From: Armatimonadota bacterium
Lineage (GTDB): Bacteria; Armatimonadota; Zipacnadia; Zipacnadales; UBA11051
Length of the DNA: 8,107 nt
NCBI GenBank assembly: GCA_030612305.1
Contig: JAUWOG010000086.1
Coordinates: 1 to 8,107, forward strand
Direction: 5' to 3'
Shown: in pieces, positions 1 through 6,854 of the stretch
How positions within the stretch are numbered: position 1 is the stretch's first letter
Layout: every line of letters starts with the position of its first letter
Program-made: the position numbers and the translations under genes
The notes under the pieces: model-generated
What the model was told of the DNA's origin: nothing
The model's input: the letters and a program-made list of their open reading frames with translations, nothing else
The model's database searches: none

Positions 1-1
1 G

Positions 2-940
2 AGGTGCGTGGAGGCCGACGCCGATGACTGCCGCCTGCAGGCAGCACGCCCGGCCATCAACGCCGGAAGAGCGCTTACCCGCGGCAGCAAAGACGCCCGG
101 GGCACGGTCCTCCACGTCCATGACGCCCGTTGGTTCTACGACGGCTTCGAAATCCCCGGCGAGCTCGGGGACCTCATCTCCATCGGCGATGACAAGCAGC
201 AGGCACGCGTGGTGAATGCGGACATTGGCGAAGACGTGCTCACCCTCGACCGCAACGTCACGGTGTCTCGCGGCGACAGAGTCTGGCTGGCGCATCTCGG
301 CGAGGCTCCCGACCTGGGCGCCTATGAGTTCGGGGCCGAGAGCCGGGAATGGTACAGCGCGCCGAAGATCCCCGGCGGCCTGCGCCTGCCTACGATGCAG
401 ACTGCTGAGCAGCCGCTGGTCATCACCGACTTCGAACCTGAGAACCTCGAACAGTGGCACTACTACTGGAACTTCTCGCGCCAGCGAAACACCGACTCGC
501 GCATGGATGACACCACTGCGGCCTCCGGCGATCGTTCCATGCGCGTATTCGCCACCGCCGACGGGGCCATCATGTCATGCGACATCAGGCCCCGCTGGTG
601 GGACATTGACCGCTTCCCGTACGTGAAGTTCTCCTACCGCATCCCCGAGCGCGTGCCGGTCGGCCTCTGGCTTTACCCGTTCGTCAACACCCGTCACGGC
701 GTCGGTGCAGTCTGTGTCGGCGGCACCGCCACGCGCGCGACCGGCTCATACAAGGTCGTGGCGCGCTACGAGCTTGTCGCCGACGGACAGTGGCACGAGA
801 TCACTATTGACGCACGCGTCATTCGCGAAGTATTCCCAGATGTTGATATAATGAAGATGTTCCGCTTCTACACGGCTGGTAACGGCACAGAGGGCCAGCA
901 GTACTGGTTCGACAACTTCATGATCCTCCCGGCCGACTGA
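2..940 (+). CDS. C-terminal part of a right-handed parallel beta-helix protein with jelly-roll-like tail (5' truncated)
   Basis: The frame is open to the left edge, so the true start lies outside; the GTG at 8 is probably internal. Numbering from that GTG, residues 8-20 contain a CRLQ...PAINAG segment and residues 101-108 read PDLGAYEF. This pair is the usual closing signature of bacterial parallel beta-helix proteins (pectate-lyase-like fold), where it reads RLxxxSPAIDAG ... PDIGAYE. The residues between them, including DARWFYDG and a GDRVWL segment, form an extra beta-rich insert also known in such proteins. Residues about 137-310 look like a separate all-beta domain, beginning ITDFEPENLEQW and ending with YWFDNFMIL, which resembles carbohydrate-binding jelly-roll modules. 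The protein is probably exported and binds or cleaves a polysaccharide, but the catalytic coils are not in view, so lyase, hydrolase or adhesin roles remain open. It is co-directional with the hydrolase gene 90 nt downstream. Confidence 0.8.
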   Translation, partial: RCVEADADDCRLQAARPAINAGRALTRGSKDARGTVLHVHDARWFYDGFEIPGELGDLISIGDDKQQARVVNADIGEDVLTLDRNVTVSRGDRVWLAHLGEAPDLGAYEFGAESREWYSAPKIPGGLRLPTMQTAEQPLVITDFEPENLEQWHYYWNFSRQRNTDSRMDDTTAASGDRSMRVFATADGAIMSCDIRPRWWDIDRFPYVKFSYRIPERVPVGLWLYPFVNTRHGVGAVCVGGTATRATGSYKVVARYELVADGQWHEITIDARVIREVFPDVDIMKMFRFYTAGNGTEGQQYWFDNFMILPAD

Positions 941-979
941 CAGCCACCGCCGGTTGATGCTCCTGCAGGCGGAAAACCG

Positions 980-1011
980 GGGATGGGGACATCCGGGGAT
1001 GTCGCCATCCC
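980..1011 (+). repeat. Inverted repeat: strong two-part hairpin between the beta-helix and hydrolase genes
   Basis: The outer arms GGGATGG (980-986) and CCATCCC (1005-1011) pair perfectly. After a G/G mismatch (987/1004) the inner arms GACATC (988-993) and GATGTC (998-1003) pair perfectly around a CGGG loop. That gives 13 base pairs in a 32-nt element. It starts 39 nt after the upstream stop codon and ends just before the Shine-Dalgarno sequence of the next gene. There is no T-run after it, so it is not a standard intrinsic terminator. It could stabilise or separate the two transcripts, influence initiation of the hydrolase gene, or be one copy of a dispersed REP-like palindrome. The structure is directly visible; the role is inference. 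Confidence 0.65.
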
Positions 1012-1015
1012 GGCG

Positions 1016-1025
1016 AAAGGGTGAT
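1016..1025 (+). promoter_or_regulatory. Shine-Dalgarno site of the GH123-like gene
   Basis: AAAGGGTGAT resembles the consensus AGGAGGTGAT. It lies 5 nt before the ATG at 1031, with the GG core about 9 nt away. It favours ATG 1031 over the in-frame TTG at 1025, which would overlap the site. Confidence 0.6.
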
Positions 1026-1030
1026 TGCAC

Positions 1031-3919
1031 ATGCTGCGTTTGGCGATCCTTGTAAGCGTGTTGATGATCGCGCCGTTGGTTTTTGCGGATGGACTTATCG
1101 CCAATGCCGACTTCGAGGGCACAGACGGATGGGCGCTCCCGGCCGATGAGCACTGGTCCATTGCCGATGATGACGGCCACAGTGGGAACCAGTGCGTGCG
1201 CTTCTCATCGGAAGAAGAGACCACAGGCGAGCCGGTCACAGTCGAGATCGCGTGCCAGGCCAACACCGAGTACGTACTTGCCGCATGGATGAAATCCGAC
1301 GGCGTATTGCGCCCCGCGATTCGGCTCACGGCTCCCGAACTCGGCAGAAACGACGCACTGCGGGTCGGCTTTAGCGGTCCGGACGGGAAGTGGGTCGCAG
1401 TGACCGGGCGCTTCAACTCCGGCAAGCTCAAGGCATTCACTGTCCGCATCTTTGCCGACATGCGCCACCTCCAGGGCAAAGCAGCCCCGGCTGGCACGAG
1501 CGCGGTTGACGATGTGCAGGTATGGCCGGCAAGCGAAGCGCCTGCAGACATCACCGTGACAGGCGGCATCATGCGCACTCCGCCGGGCGAGAACCTGGCC
1601 CTTGACAAGCCCTACACACTCTCCCCTCGCCCCAACTACGGCTACTCCACCGACGAGGGCGACGCGACGCAACTCACCGACGGCATCTACAGCGTGGGCT
1701 ACTTCTGGGTGCAGAAGAGCACTGTCGGCTGGAGCCGGCGCGCCCCTGAGATCACCATTGACCTCGGCGAGGTCGTGCCCATCGCGGGCCTCAGCTTCAA
1801 TACCGCCGCCGGGGTTGCGGATGTTGCATGGCCGGTGGCCATAAGCATCTTTGTCTCTGACGATGCGAAAGAATGGTGGCCGGCGGGCGACCTTGTGGCA
1901 CTTAGCTCCGCCGACGGCGTTCCCACTCCAGCGGACTACTCCGTCCACCGCTACTGGACGGACCGCCTCAAGGCTCACGGCCGCTGGGTCAAGCTGATGA
2001 TAGCAGCCGGAGGGCCTTACACATTCTGCGACGAGATAGAGGTGTATCGCGGTCCCGATGAATTACTGACCGCGGCCCGTGAAGGCGAACCCACCACCGA
2101 TCCGAGGGAAGTGTTTCTGGGCATCGTGATAGATGCAGGGGTGCGCTACGCGGTCAACGTTGACATCGCGACGGTCACAAAAGCAGTCGAGCAGGCCGAC
2201 ATCCAGCAGGCCCGCAAGGACGAGCTCATCGAAAAACTCGAGGCCGCCAAACAGGACGCAGCCGCGGCAAGCGGGTTCGATGCTTCCCAGGCTGCAACCG
2301 TGCCTCTCAACGCCTCGCACGCCGACATGCTGGCTATCCGCTCGGAGTTGTGGCGCGCACAGAAGCTCCCGCCTCTGTCGGTCTGGCAGAACTGTCGCTG
2401 GGACCCGCTCCGTACCGATGCCACTCCACCGAAAGACGCAGGCAAGCCCACGCTCGACATCACGCTGATGGGCAACGAGGTGCGCAGCGAGGCTGTCAAC
2501 ATCACCTCCGCCGCCGAAGAGCCAGTCGAGCTTTCCATTACCTGCCACGGCCTGCGCGGAGCTCGTGCGCCGCACTACATCACCCTCGCCCCGGTCGCCT
2601 GGACGGCAGTCCGTGGCGGGCGTCTGGTCGCCTCGGCATTGCCTGAAGCCGAGCGCAGCCGTGAGGGCTGGAAGGTCACGGTGACGCCGGGCCTCACGCA
2701 GCAGCTCTGGTTCATGGTTGACAGCTCCAGACTGAGCCCGGGCTCCTACGAGGGCACCGTTGACATCGCCGCCGGCGACGTGCAGATCGCTACCATTCCC
2801 GTCCACATCCGCGTCTCGGAGATCGCGATGCCCGATGAGCTCACACTCATCCTGGGCGGCTGGGACTACACCAATACATTCACCTACGGGGTCACGCCGG
2901 ACAACCGCGAGGCCGTCGTGGGCTTTCTACAGAGCTATCACATCAACGGCCCGTGGGCGACAGGCGGTGTCATGCCATTCGGCAAACATGACGCCGAGGG
3001 AAACATGATCCAGCCGCCTGATACGTCCCGCATGGACGAGTGGCTGGCCCGCTGGCCTGGCGCGAAGCGCTACTATGTGTTCAACAACTTCCGCACTCCA
3101 GTCGCCGACACACCTGCGGCAGAGAAACGCGTCGCTGAATGGATTCATTTCTGGGCCGACTACTTCCGCGGGCGCGGCCTCGAGGCATCACAGCTTGCCC
3201 TCCACATCTTCGACGAACCTCATGCGCCCGAAAGCGATGCGGTCATCATCAGTTGGGCAAAGGTGCTTCAGGAAGCCGAGCCGGAAGTCGTGCTCTGGGC
3301 CGACCCGACGTGGAGGGACCCGCGCCAGATGACACCCGAGTATCCGGCGCTGATGGACGTTCTCTGCCCCAACCGCCCGATGTGGATAGGCAATCGCGCC
3401 GTCTTCGAGCAGTACTATGCGGCCCAGCGAGAGGCCGGCCGCACGCTCAGCTTCTACAGTTGCTCGGGACCGGTGCGCGGTCTCGACCCGTACTGCTACC
3501 ACCGCCTGCAGGCATGGGACTGCTTCCGCGTCGGCGCGGTCGAGAGCTTTTTCTGGGCATTCGGCGACACCGGCGGAGCAAGCTCATGGAACGAGTTCGC
3601 CGCCGAGCGCACCGGCTATTCGCCACAGTTCATCGGCGACACCGACTGCACGACATCCAAGCACATGGAGGCTGTTCGCGAGAGCGCGTATGACTACGAG
3701 TACCTCATTATGTTGCGCGACGCCGTCGAGGCAGCCGAGCAGGCCGGCCGTGATGACGCGACCGTGCAGAGGGCCAGGACGCTGCTCACCGAAGGCCCGC
3801 TGCGAGTGCTCACCGCAGAGAACGCGGACAGATTGGGCTGGCTCGATGACAAGGACCGCAGCATCGCCGACGAGGTGCGCGTCGAACTCATCGAAGCCCT
3901 CGAGGCCCTCCAGCAATAG
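1031..3919 (+). CDS. Secreted multidomain GH123/DUF4091-like glycoside hydrolase
   Basis: The 962-residue product starts at ATG 1031, chosen for its Shine-Dalgarno site and because the signal peptide begins directly (basic residue, hydrophobic core, likely cleavage after V-F-A at residue 19). Residues 20-166 resemble a CBM4/9-type carbohydrate-binding module, from NADFE to VDDVQVW. Residues 188-341 resemble an F5/8 type C (discoidin-like) domain: NLALDKPYT, TIDLGEV, WVKLMI, EIEVY. Residues about 373-415 form a charged helical linker, and 475-600 an Ig-like beta domain. From about 603 the protein looks like the GH123/DUF4091 barrel. The motif FDEP has D728-E729, matching the Asp-Glu pair used by GH123 enzymes for substrate-assisted hydrolysis of N-acetyl-hexosaminides. 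The end of the barrel, with SPQFIG, EAVRESAYDYEYL and a helical tail, also fits the family. The substrate is unknown; an N-acetylgalactosaminide is only the family precedent. The extra binding modules suggest action on an insoluble or surface glycan outside the cytoplasm. Confidence 0.82.
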   Translation: MLRLAILVSVLMIAPLVFADGLIANADFEGTDGWALPADEHWSIADDDGHSGNQCVRFSSEEETTGEPVTVEIACQANTEYVLAAWMKSDGVLRPAIRLTAPELGRNDALRVGFSGPDGKWVAVTGRFNSGKLKAFTVRIFADMRHLQGKAAPAGTSAVDDVQVWPASEAPADITVTGGIMRTPPGENLALDKPYTLSPRPNYGYSTDEGDATQLTDGIYSVGYFWVQKSTVGWSRRAPEITIDLGEVVPIAGLSFNTAAGVADVAWPVAISIFVSDDAKEWWPAGDLVALSSADGVPTPADYSVHRYWTDRLKAHGRWVKLMIAAGGPYTFCDEIEVYRGPDELLTAAREGEPTTDPREVFLGIVIDAGVRYAVNVDIATVTKAVEQADIQQARKDELIEKLEAAKQDAAAASGFDASQAATVPLNASHADMLAIRSELWRAQKLPPLSVWQNCRWDPLRTDATPPKDAGKPTLDITLMGNEVRSEAVNITSAAEEPVELSITCHGLRGARAPHYITLAPVAWTAVRGGRLVASALPEAERSREGWKVTVTPGLTQQLWFMVDSSRLSPGSYEGTVDIAAGDVQIATIPVHIRVSEIAMPDELTLILGGWDYTNTFTYGVTPDNREAVVGFLQSYHINGPWATGGVMPFGKHDAEGNMIQPPDTSRMDEWLARWPGAKRYYVFNNFRTPVADTPAAEKRVAEWIHFWADYFRGRGLEASQLALHIFDEPHAPESDAVIISWAKVLQEAEPEVVLWADPTWRDPRQMTPEYPALMDVLCPNRPMWIGNRAVFEQYYAAQREAGRTLSFYSCSGPVRGLDPYCYHRLQAWDCFRVGAVESFFWAFGDTGGASSWNEFAAERTGYSPQFIGDTDCTTSKHMEAVRESAYDYEYLIMLRDAVEAAEQAGRDDATVQRARTLLTEGPLRVLTAENADRLGWLDDKDRSIADEVRVELIEALEALQQ

Positions 3920-4013
3920 GCGCTCCGCCACATCAACACGCTACATGAATGGCTCTGCCTTCAGCGGCACCGTACTCAGGTGTGCCATCGCCGGCCCGTG
4001 ACCGCATCCTGCC

Positions 4014-5087
4014 ATGATCACAATGACGCCCAAAGAGCGCGTTCTGACAGCCTGCCGGCACGAGCAGCCGGACCGTGTGCCGATTCAAGCCTACCTGACG
4101 CCGGAGATCCACGCGCAACTGGAGAGCTACTTCCGCGGGGCCGATGTGTTCGCGGCGCTCGGCGTTGACCTGCGCAGCGTAGGCGCGCCCTACAAGGGCC
4201 GGCGTGGGCCAGGCCCGGGAATGCCCGGAGAGGCCGACACCTACGACGAGTGGGGCGTGGGCTACACCTACAAGCGCCACGAGGCCAGCGGCTCCTATCC
4301 CGAGGCATCCGAACTCGCTCTCGCCGAACTCCGCACCATCGCCGACGTCGAGGCATACCCCTGGCCCTCCGCCGATGACTGCGACTACTCGGCTCTGCTG
4401 GCGGCGTGTGACGCGGTCAGCGACTACGCAGTCTGCTTCGGTGGCGCGGGGATTCCGGACATCCTCAACGGGGTCAGCCGAGGACGCGGCATGGAGCAGG
4501 TAATGATGGACATCGCCACTCAGGACCCCGTCGGTATCGCTGTCATAGACCGGCGTGTGGAGCACTACTACGAGTATTGCCGCCGAGGGCTGCAGGCCGC
4601 CGGAGACAAGATAGACATCCTCTGTATCGGCGAGGACTGTGGCTCCCAACTCGGCGGCATGTTCTCACCGGCAACCTTCGACGAGTTCTTCGTGCCACGA
4701 CTCAAGAAGTTCATGGACCTCGCCCATGACTACGGCGCGCTGGTGATGCTCCACTCCTGCGGGGATACCTCGGACATCATGCCCACCTTCATCAACATGG
4801 GCCTGGATATCCTCGATGCCATGCAGCCGGAGCCGCCCGGAATGGACGCGGCGCGCATCAAGCGCCTCTATGGCGACAAGCTCACCTTCTGCGGCCTCAT
4901 CAGCACTCAGCAGACCCTCCCCCACGGCACCGTCGAGGACGTGCGCCGAGAGGTACGCCGGCGCATCGAGGTAGTCGGCGAGGGCGGCGGCTACATCTGT
5001 TCACCGGCCCACTGCATCCAGCCTGACACCGCCCTGGAGAATGTCCTGGCCCTCTTCGCCGAGGCGCAAGGGCTCGAGGCCTTGTAG
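4014..5087 (+). CDS. Uroporphyrinogen decarboxylase superfamily protein, MtaA/CmuA-like
   Basis: The 357-residue length is typical for the URO-D superfamily. The N-terminus (PKERVLTACRHEQPDRVP) is the form seen in the methyltransferase-like branch; the PxRQAGR motif of true HemE is missing, so heme synthesis is unlikely. A His-x-Cys pair at H247 and C249 (LHSCGD) and a second cysteine at C329 (YICSPAH) match the H-x-C...C zinc-ligand pattern of MtaA-type methylcobamide:thiol methyltransferases. The segment CGLISTQQTLPHGT and the closing QPDTALENVLALFEA-like stretch are also typical. It has no signal peptide and should be cytoplasmic. A stop codon at 3999 limits the start to ATG 4014 or ATG 4023; neither has a good Shine-Dalgarno sequence. 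It lies 94 nt after the hydrolase and may be co-transcribed. A role in methyl transfer or demethylation is inferred from the family; no corrinoid protein gene is in the window. Confidence 0.82.
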   Translation: MITMTPKERVLTACRHEQPDRVPIQAYLTPEIHAQLESYFRGADVFAALGVDLRSVGAPYKGRRGPGPGMPGEADTYDEWGVGYTYKRHEASGSYPEASELALAELRTIADVEAYPWPSADDCDYSALLAACDAVSDYAVCFGGAGIPDILNGVSRGRGMEQVMMDIATQDPVGIAVIDRRVEHYYEYCRRGLQAAGDKIDILCIGEDCGSQLGGMFSPATFDEFFVPRLKKFMDLAHDYGALVMLHSCGDTSDIMPTFINMGLDILDAMQPEPPGMDAARIKRLYGDKLTFCGLISTQQTLPHGTVEDVRREVRRRIEVVGEGGGYICSPAHCIQPDTALENVLALFAEAQGLEAL

Positions 5088-5113
5088 CCTCTCAGCCTCA
5101 CCCGCGCCACTCA

Positions 5114-5350
5114 TCAGGATGCCGGCTCGAACTGCGGCAGGTGTTCCGCTTGCGCCGCCGGCAACTCATCTGCCGGCTTCGTGGCGGTCTCCAGCGACTT
5201 GACAGCCCCGTCAAGTACCAGCGCCTGAATGGATTTCCCCCGACTGCCTTCAAGGGCGGCTTCGACTACTACCTCCGCCCGGGCCGGCAGCGGCCTCCAC
5301 GGCGTGACCCCGGAAGGGAATGAAATCAAGCTGTCCTTGGGACCCCAAGA
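5114..5350 (-). pseudogene. Probable out-of-frame C-terminal coding remnant next to the GT-C gene
   Basis: This minus-strand frame is open from a TAA at 5351-5353 down to a TGA at 5114-5116, about 78 codons. It has only a TTG (5329) as a possible start and no convincing Shine-Dalgarno site. The translation looks like real protein: it includes GVTPWRPLPARAEVVVEAAL and QALVLDGAVKSLE, with alternating hydrophobic residues as in beta strands and a short hydrophilic tail. By contrast, the overlapping end of the adjacent gene's frame is rich in Gly, Arg and Ser. The simplest reading is that this stretch once continued, or in the real genome continues, the glycosyltransferase gene, the frame being lost somewhere in 5253-5350. 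A chance open frame in GC-rich DNA is the alternative. I do not recognise the domain. Its stop lies only 26 nt from the convergent URO-D gene. Confidence 0.45.
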
Positions 5351-6854
5351 TTAGCGGGGCCTCGGGATCGACCGAAACCAAGTATATCTGGGCCTCGGAA
5401 TTATCCAGCAGTCTGACGGATGCTGTGCCTTTAGGCAGGAACTGGTGCAAGTCCACATCGAGCAATAGCAGATTGCGGATATGACGAAGCTTGATGGGCG
5501 GCCTTACCCTCTCGCTGACCAGTTGATAGGCGTGATTTGGCGCATGCTCAGTGATGTCAGGCAACTCAAGCGGAAAGATGTACACTGGTATCTGCGGTGC
5601 CAAATACATTCCATGTCGGAAATCCAGGAACGGCTGGCCGGCGTGCGGTCGCAATGGCGAAGGAGAACCAGTTAGAGCCACGGTATTATTGGGGTTGAAC
5701 CGGCTAAGAGCGTGGGCGATATGCCGCATGTTGCTTTGACGCTCGCTGTCATCGGACAGTGTTACACCCCAAGTGAAAGCACTATTGAGGACAACTATCA
5801 GACCTAGTGCCACTAAGAGATGCTTACTGTTCGTCATCTTAGTGAAACCCACTAGTCCGACAGAGGCCAATAGCACGGCGGCTGGAAGCAAAAGCATCAT
5901 GTACCCGGGTTGACCAAAATGCACGGTGGGATAAAAAGCCAGGGCCGGAACACACCACAGGATAAGAAAAGTTCCGCAATGCGATGCCCTTAGACCGCCC
6001 GGCAGATACTTGCGGCGTGCAAAGATAACGAATGGCCAGCCGACGCGCAAGAGAGCAATAGCGGCCATGACAATGCTTATTGCGAACGTAGGGAATGTAC
6101 TTGGATTTCTTACGGGAGCCTGAATCCACGCCCACCGGCTGAGTTCCCCGGCCACCACCTTGTATTTGTGCCAGCCACCACAGCTAGCGACCATCGGGAA
6201 TACCCAGGCAGCAGTGACTAACCCAAAAAGCGCGACCCCTAAGGCTAGTTCCGAAGTCCGCTTGCCGCGTACACACCAAAGCCAAAGAGGGAAAAGGAAG
6301 ATAGCGTCCGTTGCCCGAAAACCCCCGGCAAGCCCTAAAGCCAAAGCTGAAGGCCAAATTGGCTCAGCTTCTGTGGTCACCAATCGCCAACACAAGAAGC
6401 CAACCAAGGCTGCAAAAAACCCCGAGACCGCGTAAGTATCCCCGTGAGTGCTGTACATCCAGGCCAATGGGCTGAAAAGAGTAAGAATCGCCGCAGCCCA
6501 AGCCCCATACTTACCCAGCAGCCTTCCTGCCCACCAAGTCAGCAGGCCTACGGTGAGCGCCCCCGCAAACAGGCTGAGCAGTACCAATGCAGTATAAGGC
6601 TCCACCCCCACACCGACCAGTACCTTGGCGGTGTGTATGTAAAAGTAGTAGCCCGGCGGGTGGGGTTCGTGGAGGACTACGTTGTAATCGAGCACCCCCA
6701 GCACATACTGAACGCTGTCCCAACTAACGGGTACATGCGTACGAAAGGGCAGCCGCAAAACAATTGCAGCCAGTGCAGCCGCCCAAGCGCCAATCGCCAA
6801 TTGCTTGCGAAAGACACCGCTATCTGGCGCGAAGAAGTTATTCAAATCATTCAT
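5250..6854 (-). CDS. GT-C fold membrane glycosyltransferase (PMT/DUF2723-like), possibly frameshifted at its 3' end
   Basis: Starting at the ATG at 6854 the product has 534 residues. A hydrophobic first helix (about 19-35) is followed by an external loop with W45-D46-S47 and H62 to G68 (HEPHPPG). This acidic residue followed by His-Pro-Pro-Gly is characteristic of GT-C enzymes related to PMT/GT39 and DUF2723, which transfer sugars from polyprenyl-phosphate carriers on the outer face of the membrane. Around ten further hydrophobic segments follow, then a soluble C-terminal domain. The first possible start (6944) would overlap the upstream gene by 98 nt. ATG 6854 overlaps it by 8 nt, with GGGAG directly before it, unusually close; the in-frame TTG at 6845 sits 9 nt from that GGGAG and is an alternative. 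Overlap suggests translational coupling. The last residues before the stop at 5250 look like out-of-frame translation (see the 5114-5350 entry). GC content is lower than in its neighbours. Donor and acceptor are unknown. Confidence 0.72.
   Translation of the reverse strand: MNDLNNFFAPDSGVFRKQLAIGAWAAALAAIVLRLPFRTHVPVSWDSVQYVLGVLDYNVVLHEPHPPGYYFYIHTAKVLVGVGVEPYTALVLLSLFAGALTVGLLTWWAGRLLGKYGAWAAAILTLFSPLAWMYSTHGDTYAVSGFFAALVGFLCWRLVTTEAEPIWPSALALGLAGGFRATDAIFLFPLWLWCVRGKRTSELALGVALFGLVTAAWVFPMVASCGGWHKYKVVAGELSRWAWIQAPVRNPSTFPTFAISIVMAAIALLRVGWPFVIFARRKYLPGGLRASHCGTFLILWCVPALAFYPTVHFGQPGYMMLLLPAAVLLASVGLVGFTKMTNSKHLLVALGLIVVLNSAFTWGVTLSDDSERQSNMRHIAHALSRFNPNNTVALTGSPSPLRPHAGQPFLDFRHGMYLAPQIPVYIFPLELPDITEHAPNHAYQLVSERVRPPIKLRHIRNLLLLDVDLHQFLPKGTASVRLLDNSEAQIYLVSVDPEAPLILGSQGQLDFIPFRGHAVEAAAGPGGGSSRSRP

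Noticed and set aside
847..852. Exact TATAAT, like a -10 promoter box
   Set aside because: It lies inside the beta-helix gene, coding Asp-Ile-Met, and has no -35-like hexamer at the right distance; the only TTGACG (807-812) is 34 nt upstream.
1025..1027. TTG as start of the GH123-like gene
   Set aside because: It overlaps the Shine-Dalgarno region, and ATG 1031 gives better spacing and a cleaner signal peptide.
868..1608. Long minus-strand open frame of 246 codons
   Set aside because: It spans two plus-strand genes with clear domain signatures and its translation is rich in Ser, Pro and Arg without a recognisable domain; a shadow frame in GC-rich DNA.
3139..3693. Plus-strand open frame of 184 codons in a second frame of the hydrolase
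   Set aside because: Its translation is very Arg/Pro-rich and it lies within the conserved barrel region; it is a shadow of the hydrolase gene.
3933..4649. Minus-strand open frame of 238 codons opposite the URO-D gene
   Set aside because: The opposite strand encodes well-supported URO-D motifs; this frame shows no family signature.
4014..5087. True uroporphyrinogen decarboxylase (HemE)
   Set aside because: The N-terminal PxRQAGR substrate motif of HemE is missing and the H-x-C...C zinc pattern points to the methyltransferase-like branch.
5156..5176. GCCGGC repeated around a 9-nt loop, a possible bidirectional terminator
   Set aside because: The stem is only 6 bp, there is no T-run on either strand, and it lies inside the protein-like remnant frame.
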